Assembly (NCBI GenBank): GCA_903856875.1 | Contig: CAIODE010000308.1 | Coordinates: forward strand, 1-8,625 | DNA length: 8,625 nucleotides | From: an uncultured Burkholderiales bacterium | Lineage (GTDB): Bacteria > Pseudomonadota > Gammaproteobacteria > Burkholderiales > Burkholderiaceae_C | Direction of reading: 5' to 3' | Part shown: positions 1 to 6,029 of the stretch, in pieces | Position numbering within the stretch: position 1 is the first letter of the stretch | How the letters are laid out: every line of letters begins with the position of its first letter | Notes under the pieces: model-generated | The model's input: only the letters and a program-made list of their open reading frames with translations | The model's database searches: none | What the model was told of the DNA's origin: nothing | Made by a program: the position numbers and the translations under genes

Positions 1-714
1 CAACACCGTCCACTGCGGGTGCAGGCCAAGGCCTTGAATCAGCCACCACACCAACAAGGGCCAGCCCGCCACCACCGCGGTCTCGGCCAGTGCTTTGAGC
101 AAGCGCGGCCAACTGAATTTCGCGTCCGAACCCCAATTGTTTTTATGGGCAAAGTAAGCCACGGTGACCATCATCAAAATGGCCATCATCACGCCGGGCA
201 AGATGCCAGCCAAGAACAAAGAGCCCACCGACACATTGGCCATCATGCCGTAGATCACAAAGGGCAAGCTCGGCGGAATGATAGGCCCCAAGGTAGCCGA
301 TGCTGCTGTTACGCCCACTGCAAATTCAGTGGTGTAGCCATGGTCTTTCATGGCTTTGATTTCGATCGTACCCAAGCCCGCGGCGTCAGCGATAGCGGTG
401 CCACTCATGCCGGCAAACACCACCGAGCCCACCACATTGACATGGCCTAGGCCGCCTTTGAGCCAACCGACCAAGGCCAAAGCGTAGTTGTAGATGCGGT
501 TGGTGATGCCCGCGTTGTTCATCAAATTGCCAGCCAAAATGAAGAAGGGTACAGCCAAGAGGGGAAAGCTGTCGATGCCCGAAATCATGCGGTGAATGAC
601 CACAAGCGGGGGCGAACTGTTGTTGGTAAACAGGTAGATGAGCGAGGCGCCAGCCATGGCAATGGCCACCGGTACGCCGCCGCTCATGAGTAACAAAAAG
701 ATAATTTTCAACAT
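1..714 (-). CDS. dctM: TRAP transporter large membrane subunit DctM, 5' part only
   Basis: This is the large, channel-forming subunit of a tripartite ATP-independent periplasmic (TRAP) transporter, which drives uptake of an organic acid across the inner membrane with an ion gradient. The frame is open from an ATG at 714 to base 1, giving 238 residues of a protein usually about 430 long, so the C-terminal half lies outside the window. Visible family features are a hydrophobic N-terminus with SGGVP (11-15), AVPFFILAGNLMN (54-66), the strongly conserved GMSGTAIADAAGLGT block (102-116) and the PIIPPS loop (144-149). Hydrophobic helices run throughout. A weak AAGG ribosome site lies 6 nt before the ATG. 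The gene follows dctQ by 27 nt and is the last visible gene of the minus-strand operon. Family assignment is firm; the substrate is inferred only from the neighbouring sugar-acid genes. Confidence 0.93.
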   Translation of the reverse strand, partial: MLKIIFLLLMSGGVPVAIAMAGASLIYLFTNNSSPPLVVIHRMISGIDSFPLLAVPFFILAGNLMNNAGITNRIYNYALALVGWLKGGLGHVNVVGSVVFAGMSGTAIADAAGLGTIEIKAMKDHGYTTEFAVGVTAASATLGPIIPPSLPFVIYGMMANVSVGSLFLAGILPGVMMAILMMVTVAYFAHKNNWGSDAKFSWPRLLKALAETAVVAGWPLLVWWLIQGLGLHPQWTVL

Positions 715-729
715 GCAAGCCTTAAAGGT

Positions 730-741
730 TAAAGCGCTTTA
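730..741. repeat. 12-bp perfect palindrome between dctQ and dctM
   Basis: TAAAGCGCTTTA reads the same on both strands and begins directly after the dctQ stop codon. In the dctQ-dctM mRNA it could form only a short stem. A second small dyad, CCTT-A-AAGG at 720-728, includes the dctM ribosome site. A perfect 12-mer palindrome is expected about twice by chance in a window this size, so only its position in a 27-nt gap makes it notable. Confidence 0.4.
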
Positions 742-1308
742 TCAGCGGTCGCTCATGACAGATTCGGGACGCTCTAAAACGGTGTAACCGCGTTGCCAGT
801 GAATTTTCAAAACCCAAACAGCTCGCAGGCCCATGGCGATAAAGCCAAACAAACACACGCCATACACCCAGTTCATGGGCAAGTCGACGATGGTCATTTT
901 GGAGTTGCCCAGTTTGTCCATCATTTGCACGGTCAAAAAACTGGCTGTTGCAAAGAAAGCCACACGCATCACATCGACAGTCAGACTCATGGAACGGCTG
1001 AGCCAGCGCGGCATGAAGCGGTAGAAAAAATCGACTTGGATGTGGTTGTTCTTGGCCACCCCGATGGTGGCGCCCGTGAACACGGTGGCAATCAGCAAGT
1101 AGCGAGCAATTTCCTCGGTCCACGAGGCTGAATTGTTCAGCACATAGCGGGTGAAAAATTGGTAGAAAACCGTGGCAGCCAAAAGCCAAAAAAAGCCCAG
1201 TGCAACCCAGGCTTCAACCGGTGTGCCGGAGAGGTCCACCGCTTCGTCTTGCGCGTGGAACTCTCCGTCTTCGCCCATCACACGGGGCATGTCGTCAATG
1301 GTGGACAT
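742..1308 (-). CDS. dctQ: TRAP transporter small membrane subunit DctQ
   Basis: This 188-residue protein is the small membrane subunit of the TRAP transporter, which pairs with DctM in the inner membrane. Four hydrophobic segments are visible at about residues 32-55, 67-85, 107-129 and 145-168, the usual DctQ topology. Family signatures are a tryptophan-acidic pair before the second helix (SWTEEIARY, 62-70) and GVAKNNHIQVDFF (83-95), the conserved loop with a polar Asn-His pair. The hydrophilic N-terminus of about 30 residues is somewhat long and acidic. The start at 1308 lies 5 nt after the dctP stop codon, so the two are almost certainly co-transcribed. The ribosome site is poor (TAAG close to the ATG), which fits translational coupling to dctP. 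No catalytic role is expected. Confidence 0.93.
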   Translation of the reverse strand: MSTIDDMPRVMGEDGEFHAQDEAVDLSGTPVEAWVALGFFWLLAATVFYQFFTRYVLNNSASWTEEIARYLLIATVFTGATIGVAKNNHIQVDFFYRFMPRWLSRSMSLTVDVMRVAFFATASFLTVQMMDKLGNSKMTIVDLPMNWVYGVCLFGFIAMGLRAVWVLKIHWQRGYTVLERPESVMSDR

Positions 1309-1313
1309 GTGTC

Positions 1314-2315
1314 TTACTTGATGGAAACCACACGGTCCCAGTCTTTCTTGTCTAATTTCATAGAAGGAAAGTCAATCGCTTTGAGGACGCGCTGCTGAAA
1401 TTCATTGCGGTCGACAGTGATGATGTTGATGCCTTTCTTCTTGAATTCTTCGACCAGCTCAACCTCACGTTTGCGGATTTGAGCGCTGGCTCTTTCCGCT
1501 GCTTCTTGCGTGACTTCGCTCAAGATTTTTTGCTCAGCAGGGGTCATTTTGCTCAAGGCGCCAGGAGCCACCACGGTGAGCAATGCGTCGGCAATGTGGC
1601 CGGTCAGGATGATGTGCTTTTGCACTTCATAAAACTTCTTGGCTTCAATGGTGGGCAGTGGGTTTTCTTGTGCGTCCACTGTGCCGTTTTGCAATGCCAA
1701 ATAAACTTCGGCAAAAGCAATTGGGGTGGGGTTGGCGCCGCAAGCCCTAGGCAATGCAGTGTAGGCTGGTGCGTCAGGTACGCGCATTTTCAGGCCCTTC
1801 ATCTCGTCACAATTTTTGAAAGGCTTGTTGCTGGTGGAGTGGCGCACGCCATAGTAAGTCATGGCTGTGATGGTGTTGCCATTGGTGGCTTTTTTGTAGC
1901 CCTCTGCCAACTCCATGAAAATATCGCTCTTGCCATATTTCAGGACATGGTCTGCATCACGAAATGTGAAGGGGTAGTAGTTCACCGCCAAGCGTGGAAA
2001 TGCGTTAGCGGCAAATGAAGCACCGGTCAAGATGATGTCCACCGTGCCCAGTTGCAGGCCTTGGTTGATGTCGCTTTCTTTGCCCAAGCTGGAGGCCGGG
2101 AAGACTTGAATTTCAAACTTGCCGTTGGTGCGTTTTTTGAATTCTTCTGCGGCCCACACCGAAGAGGTGTGAAAGGGCTCAGAAGATTCGTAAACGTGTG
2201 CCCATTTCAATTTGGTTTGCGCTTGCGCAACGCCGCTGCCCATGGCGCCTAAAAGGCCCAGAGCAATGACGCTGGCCGTAGCGAGCGATTTCAATGCATT
2301 TCGTTTGGTGGTCAT
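1314..2315 (-). CDS. dctP: TRAP transporter periplasmic solute-binding protein DctP
   Basis: This 333-residue protein is the periplasmic receptor of the TRAP system. It captures a carboxylate ligand and delivers it to DctQM. It begins with a Sec signal peptide: a basic MTTKRN start, a hydrophobic core at about 14-30, and a likely signal peptidase I site after AQA (30-32). The mature part has the DctP pattern, including FPASSLGKESD (72-82), MKGLKMRVP (172-180) and LALQNGTVDAQENP (206-219). R178 in the MRVP block matches the family arginine that forms a salt bridge to the ligand carboxylate. A strong AAGGAG ribosome site precedes the ATG, the best in the operon and suited to the excess of binding protein that such systems need. 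The gene follows the GntR regulator gene by 46 nt. Given the divergent pathway, a sugar acid is the probable ligand; which one is not visible. Confidence 0.95.
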   Translation of the reverse strand: MTTKRNALKSLATASVIALGLLGAMGSGVAQAQTKLKWAHVYESSEPFHTSSVWAAEEFKKRTNGKFEIQVFPASSLGKESDINQGLQLGTVDIILTGASFAANAFPRLAVNYYPFTFRDADHVLKYGKSDIFMELAEGYKKATNGNTITAMTYYGVRHSTSNKPFKNCDEMKGLKMRVPDAPAYTALPRACGANPTPIAFAEVYLALQNGTVDAQENPLPTIEAKKFYEVQKHIILTGHIADALLTVVAPGALSKMTPAEQKILSEVTQEAAERASAQIRKREVELVEEFKKKGINIITVDRNEFQQRVLKAIDFPSMKLDKKDWDRVVSIK

Positions 2316-2349
2316 GATGTCTCCTTGTGGTTAGATGAAAATTTGAGTT

Positions 2350-2390
2350 GCTGGCGAAAAACTAAGATCGGGAGGGTGCGCTTCGCCAGC
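2350..2390 (-). repeat. 9-bp inverted repeat spanning the gntR stop codon
   Basis: On the minus strand GCTGGCGAA (2390-2382) and TTCGCCAGC (2358-2350) pair perfectly across a 23-nt spacer that contains the regulator's TAG stop codon (2364-2362). The second arm sits in the leader of dctP. There is no T-run after the stem, so it is not an intrinsic terminator. A transcript hairpin here could protect the dctPQM message or alter read-through from the regulator gene, but that is inference. With free choice of spacer, one such repeat per window is expected by chance. Confidence 0.45.
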
Positions 2391-3084
2391 TAGCGCTGAA
2401 TCGTTTGTAGGCTTGTCGCAAATGCTTGTGCATGGCTTTGCGGGCGCCTTGTGCGTCGTGCGTGTCAATGGCTTGAAGGACGGCTTCGTGCTCCGAAATG
2501 GCGGCAACCCAAGAAGCGGGTGATTCAAAGTAATCACCCAAGCGTTCAAACAAGTGGCCTGTTCTGGCCTGCAGGTAAAGGTCTAAGGTGTCCAGCATGA
2601 CACTGTTGGCGCATGCGTTGGCTATGGCCATGTGAAATGCAATGTCATGGTCTCGAGGTATGAGACCCGCCTTGGCATCTTTTTGCATGCCCTTGAGGGC
2701 CAACTTCATGGCCTTCAGGTCTTTGTCTGAGGCGTTTTCTGCAGCCAAGGCCGCCATTTCGGCTTCAATTAAAAACCGTGCCCGCATGACCTCAAGCGGG
2801 CCCCATTCAAGTGTCGTATTGTGCGTGCTTGCCTTTGCATTGCCACGTTTGCCAAGTGATTTGACATAAATGCCTGAACCTGTACGAACCTCAATGACAC
2901 CTTCCACCTCCAGCGCAATGAGCGCCTCCCGCACTGAAGGACGGCTTACCTTTAATTGGGCCGCCAAGTCGCGCTCTGCAGGCAAACGTGAGCCCACTGC
3001 AAATTCACCCGACGAAATGAGCATCTGGATTTGTTTGGCAATTTGGCGGTAAAGCCTTTGCGGTTCGATGGACCTGTCTGACAT
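2362..3084 (-). CDS. GntR-family (FadR subfamily) transcriptional regulator
   Basis: This 240-residue DNA-binding regulator most likely controls both arms of the locus. The N-terminal winged helix (about 8-75) carries the GntR signature: LYRQIAKQIQMLISSGEF, GSRLPAERDLA (31-41), a recognition helix VSRPSVREAL (47-56), and the wing with VRTGSGIYV. The C-terminal helical FCD domain (about 97-228) has the metal-ligand pattern of that family: D147-x3-H151, then H199 (SEHE) and H221 (HKHL). A metal-assisted organic-acid effector is therefore likely. It is the first gene of the minus-strand operon and diverges from the dehydratase gene. The shared gap holds a palindrome typical of this subfamily. 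No Shine-Dalgarno-like sequence precedes the ATG at 3084. The regulator class is secure; the effector and sign of regulation are inferred. Confidence 0.93.
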   Translation of the reverse strand: MSDRSIEPQRLYRQIAKQIQMLISSGEFAVGSRLPAERDLAAQLKVSRPSVREALIALEVEGVIEVRTGSGIYVKSLGKRGNAKASTHNTTLEWGPLEVMRARFLIEAEMAALAAENASDKDLKAMKLALKGMQKDAKAGLIPRDHDIAFHMAIANACANSVMLDTLDLYLQARTGHLFERLGDYFESPASWVAAISEHEAVLQAIDTHDAQGARKAMHKHLRQAYKRFSASWRSAPSRS

Positions 3085-3149
3085 GAAAGAAGCTGGGTTC
3101 TGAAGAAAATGGTGGAGAGTTGAAGGAGTCAGGGAATACGTGAATTGGA

Positions 3150-3168
3150 CAATTGGTCAGACCAGTTG
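3150..3168. promoter_or_regulatory. Probable GntR/FadR-type operator
   Basis: CAATTGGTCAGACCAGTTG is a dyad centred on A3159 with 9-bp arms and a single mismatched pair. Its TTGGTC-A-GACCA core is what PdhR and FadR-type regulators recognise (the PdhR consensus recalled is AATTGGTnnGACCAATT). It sits in the divergent gap, 66 bp before the regulator start and 89 bp before the dehydratase start. Weak promoter-like hexamers overlap it on both strands: on plus TTGGAC (3145-3150) with CACAAT (3169-3174), and on minus CTGACC (3160-3155) with TATTCC (3138-3133). Binding would therefore plausibly block both promoters. The palindrome is seen directly; the protein-site pairing and the promoters are inferred. 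Confidence 0.75.
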
Positions 3169-3256
3169 CACAATCTTCACATGGAACCGGAGTGAGGGTC
3201 AAGTCTGTTTTGATACGCACAAACCCGAACTCTTCTCAATCAATTTCTCCGCCCAC

Positions 3257-4375
3257 ATGACTTCAGTCACCATCGATCGCGTTCACTTGCGTCAAGTCAA
3301 CTTGCCGCCCAAGGTTGAGCGCACCGACGCCATTCAATCGTTTGTCATCCAAGAAACGATTTTGCTCACCTTGGTTTGCAGCGACGGCATAGAAGCTTCC
3401 GGCTACGCCTACACCATTGGCACGGGTGGCAGCTCTGTGGTGGCTTTGCTCAAAGACCATTTGGTGCCCCGGCTGTTGGGCAAAAATCCAGTTCACATTG
3501 AAGCCATTTGGAAAGATTTGTTTTTTCACACGCATGCCACGGCAGTGGGTGCCATGACCAGTTTGGCGCTGGCCTGCATCGACACCGCATTGTGGGATTG
3601 GCGCGCAAAAAGCCAAGCCTTGCCACTGTGGCAATTGTTGGGTGGCGCGCAAAGCAAGGTACCGGTTTACACCACCGAGGGAGGCTGGTTGCAATTGTCG
3701 CCTGAGGTGCTGGTCGAGCAAACCCTTAAAGCACAAGCCGAAGGCTTTAAAGGCGCCAAAATCAAAATTGGCAGACCGCATGTGAGTGAGGATGTCGCCC
3801 GCTTGTCGGCCGTGCGTGATGCAGTAGGGCCTGGTTTTGAAATCATGACCGATGCCAACCAGGGCTTTCACCGTGCCGAAGTGGTACGCCGCGCCAAAGC
3901 CTTTGAGGGACTTGATTTAGCGTGGCTGGAAGAGCCCTTGCCCGCAGAAGATATCAGCGGCCATCGGCATTTGCGTGAGCACACCGCCATTCCTGTGGCG
4001 GTCGGCGAATCTTTGTACCACCCCATGCAATTTCGCGAATATTTAGAGCAAGCTGCCTGCAGTGTGGTGCAGCCCGACGTGGCCCGCATTGGCGGCATCA
4101 CACCTTGGCTCAAAACGGCGCATTTGGCCGAAACATTTGATGTGCCGGTGTGTCCTCATTTTCTGATGGAATTGCACGTCAGTTTGTGTGCCGGCGTGCC
4201 CAACGCCACCTGGGTGGAATACATTCCTCAACTGGACGACATCACGCACTCGCGCATGAAAGTCCAAGATGGCTTTGCTTATCCCCCAGACACAAATGGT
4301 TTAGGCATCGATTGGAATTGGGATGCCATTGAAATACAGCAAAAGATTTATTTGGAGATCAAAAATGCGACTTAA
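3257..4375 (+). CDS. Enolase-superfamily sugar-acid dehydratase (mandelate racemase subgroup)
   Basis: This 372-residue (beta/alpha)7beta-barrel enzyme probably removes water from a sugar acid to give a 2-keto-3-deoxy acid. The capping domain is about 1-130 and the barrel about 135-360. Candidate catalytic residues are KIK (K168, K170), Mg ligands D199 (MTDAN), E225 (LEEP) and E251 (GES), the D274-H301 dyad (QPDVARIGG; CPHF) and E321 (WVEY). These are the mandelate racemase subgroup set. I chose the ATG at 3257 because residues 14-18 (VNLPP) then line up with the family N-terminus. A frame extension to GTG 3140 would swallow the operator. No clear ribosome site precedes 3257. The stop overlaps the next gene by 11 bp. 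L-fuconate, L-rhamnonate, galactarate or another acid are all possible substrates. Racemase activity is less likely given the SDR and FAH neighbours. Confidence 0.9.
   Translation: MTSVTIDRVHLRQVNLPPKVERTDAIQSFVIQETILLTLVCSDGIEASGYAYTIGTGGSSVVALLKDHLVPRLLGKNPVHIEAIWKDLFFHTHATAVGAMTSLALACIDTALWDWRAKSQALPLWQLLGGAQSKVPVYTTEGGWLQLSPEVLVEQTLKAQAEGFKGAKIKIGRPHVSEDVARLSAVRDAVGPGFEIMTDANQGFHRAEVVRRAKAFEGLDLAWLEEPLPAEDISGHRHLREHTAIPVAVGESLYHPMQFREYLEQAACSVVQPDVARIGGITPWLKTAHLAETFDVPVCPHFLMELHVSLCAGVPNATWVEYIPQLDDITHSRMKVQDGFAYPPDTNGLGIDWNWDAIEIQQKIYLEIKNAT
4354..4357 (+). promoter_or_regulatory. Ribosome binding site that fixes the SDR1 start
   Basis: GGAG lies 7 nt before the ATG at 4365, inside the last codons of the dehydratase gene. 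The in-frame ATG at 4323 would add 14 residues before the usual SDR N-terminus and lacks such a site. The 4365 start is therefore preferred, and translation is probably coupled to the upstream gene. Confidence 0.7.
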
Positions 4376-5099
4376 AAACAAAAATATTTTGGTGACAGCG
4401 GCCGGCCAAGGCATTGGCCACGCTGCGGTCTTGGCCATGGCGGCTGAGGGCGCCACAGTTTGGGCCACCGATGTCAATCCTAAATTGCTCAAAAGCTATG
4501 CAGGCGTTGCCAATGTTCACACAGCAGTGCTGGATGTCATGAACAAAGACGACATTCACAAGCAAGTGGCCCTCATTCCGCGCATCGACGCCCTGTTCAA
4601 TTGCGCAGGTGTGGTCCATGGCGGCACCATTTTGCAAGCCACCGACAAAGACTGGGACTTTGCTTTCAGTCTCAATGCGCGTGCGCAGTTTTGGATGATT
4701 CAAGCCGTGTTGCCCAAAATGCTAGAACAAGGTGGCGGCAGCATCATCAACATGGCCAGCGTGTGCTCCAGCGTGCGCGGCTTGCCCAACCGGTTCATTT
4801 ATGGCGCCTCCAAAGCCGCCGTCATTGGGCTCACCAAAAGCGTGGCCGCCGACTATGTGACCCAAGGCATTCGTTGCAATGCCATTTGCCCAGGCACGGT
4901 TGAAACGCCCTCTTTGCACGATCGCATCAATGCAGAAGCCGATCCCGTTCAAGCCCGCAAAAACTTCATTGCCCGTCAGCCCATGGGACGTTTGGCGCAA
5001 GCCCATGAAATTGCGCCCATCATTGTGTTCTTGGCCTCAGATGAAGCCATTTTTGCAACAGGCAACGCTTACATGGTGGATGGTGGCATGACCATTTAA
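4365..5099 (+). CDS. SDR dehydrogenase SDR1, 2-keto-3-deoxy-L-fuconate dehydrogenase-like
   Basis: This 244-residue classical short-chain dehydrogenase is predicted to oxidise C4 of a 2-keto-3-deoxy sugar acid with NAD+. Visible parts are a cofactor loop TAAGQGIG (11-18), D36 after strand 2 (favours NAD+ over NADP+), NCAG (79-82), N104, S132, Y146 and K150. The sequence closely resembles human DHRS6/BDH2 and, by family, the Xanthomonas 2-keto-3-deoxy-L-fuconate dehydrogenase. Shared blocks are TAAxQGIG, FNxAG, KDWDF, VCPGT/ICPGT and TPSLxxRI. R143, R187 and R204 match the three arginines recalled as the DHRS6 carboxylate-binding cluster, with a uniform one-residue shift. It overlaps the dehydratase gene by 11 bp, so the two probably act in sequence. 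The SDR class is certain; the substrate is inferred from similarity and context. A 3-hydroxybutyrate-type substrate is the main alternative. Confidence 0.9.
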   Translation: MRLKNKNILVTAAGQGIGHAAVLAMAAEGATVWATDVNPKLLKSYAGVANVHTAVLDVMNKDDIHKQVALIPRIDALFNCAGVVHGGTILQATDKDWDFAFSLNARAQFWMIQAVLPKMLEQGGGSIINMASVCSSVRGLPNRFIYGASKAAVIGLTKSVAADYVTQGIRCNAICPGTVETPSLHDRINAEADPVQARKNFIARQPMGRLAQAHEIAPIIVFLASDEAIFATGNAYMVDGGMTI

Positions 5100-5190
5100 T
5101 GTGTCGTGAGAGTCATTTCAAACCACACAAACCCAACATATCACAATCGGCTCGTTCAACTTTTTCACTTCACTGAATAGATCAAAATCC

Positions 5191-5940
5191 ATGAACCAAT
5201 ATGACATGAAAGGCCGCCATGCGGTCATCACGGGCGGTGCAACAGGCTTGGGCTATGCCATTGCAGAACGTGTGCTGGCCTCGGGCGGCAGCGTTACTTT
5301 GTGGGATCGCGATGAGGCGGGTATGGCTAAAGCCGTTGCCAGTTTGAAGCACCCTGGCTCAGTTCACAGTGTGCAAGTCGATGTGTCGCAACACGCCTCC
5401 GTGGTCGCCGCGACCGTGGCCACTTTGAAAATCGGTCTTGTCGATGCGGTGGTCAACTCCGCCGGCATTACAGGCCCTGTTACGCCGGTGGCAAACTACC
5501 CCGTCGAAGCATGGCAACAGGTTATGGATGTGAACATCAATGGTGTTTTTTATTGCTGCCGTGAATGGACGCCGCATTTGAAAGAGCGTCCGGCTGGCCG
5601 CATTGTCAACATTGCCTCTGTGGCCGGCAAAGATGGCAACCCCAATGCCAGCGCCTACAGTGCCAGCAAGGCGGCGGTCATGGCCATCACCAAATCCTTG
5701 GGCAAAGAGTTGGCCAACAGCAATGTGCGTGTGAATTGCGTTACGCCGGCTGCTGTGAAAACGGCCATCTTCGATCAGATGACCCCTGAGCACATTCAGT
5801 TCATGTTGTCTAAAATTCCCATGGGCCGTTTTGGCACGCCAGAAGAAGTGGCGGCCATGATCACTTGGCTTTTGACAGAAGATTGTTCTTTCTCAACCGG
5901 CGCTGTTTTTGATTTGTCGGGCGGACGTTCAACCTATTGA
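5191..5940 (+). CDS. SDR dehydrogenase SDR2, probable 2-keto-3-deoxy sugar-acid dehydrogenase
   Basis: This second classical short-chain dehydrogenase has 249 residues: cofactor loop TGGATGLG (14-21), D39 (WDRD, suggests NAD+), NSAG (89-92), N115 (VNINGVF), catalytic S143, Y156 and K160, and a C-terminal FDLSGGRSTY tail. The PNASAYSASK block and that tail recall SDRs found beside diketo-acid hydrolases, such as 2-keto-3-deoxy-L-rhamnonate dehydrogenase (LRA5 type); this is from memory, not a search. It is clearly not a duplicate of SDR1, since the loops around the active site and the C-terminal half differ. A 91-bp gap with no obvious promoter or hairpin separates it from SDR1. No good ribosome site precedes 5191, and M6 (5206) is an alternative start. 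Other possible roles are a sugar 1-dehydrogenase for the first oxidation, or a 3-oxoacyl reductase-like enzyme. Class is sure; substrate is tentative. Confidence 0.88.
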   Translation: MNQYDMKGRHAVITGGATGLGYAIAERVLASGGSVTLWDRDEAGMAKAVASLKHPGSVHSVQVDVSQHASVVAATVATLKIGLVDAVVNSAGITGPVTPVANYPVEAWQQVMDVNINGVFYCCREWTPHLKERPAGRIVNIASVAGKDGNPNASAYSASKAAVMAITKSLGKELANSNVRVNCVTPAAVKTAIFDQMTPEHIQFMLSKIPMGRFGTPEEVAAMITWLLTEDCSFSTGAVFDLSGGRSTY

Positions 5941-6029
5941 TTCGATTTCGATCACAATCAGATTTTTGAACACTGCGCCTCCCATTCCCTGCTTAATTTT
6001 TACTGAATCATTCATCAAAGGAAGTTCTC

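Noticed and set aside
19..450. 143-codon plus-strand frame rich in His and Gln
   Set aside because: It is antisense to dctM, and its composition is what a reverse reading of that coding sequence gives.
386..718. 110-codon minus-strand frame near the dctM start
   Set aside because: It is out of frame with dctM, which is open from 714 to base 1 and shows TRAP large-subunit motifs. The alternative has no recognisable features.
3263..3871. 202-codon minus-strand frame
   Set aside because: It is antisense to the dehydratase gene, which carries all catalytic motifs in the plus frame. No ribosome site or family pattern is seen.
5100..5190. Possible promoter TTCAAC/TAGATC before SDR2
   Set aside because: Both hexamers match the consensus at only three of six positions; nothing else in the gap supports a promoter.
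5938..5966. Possible weak terminator after SDR2 (TGATT/AATCA followed by a T-run)
   Set aside because: The stem is only 5 bp with a 13-nt loop, too weak to call, and the genes on either side appear to be in one pathway.
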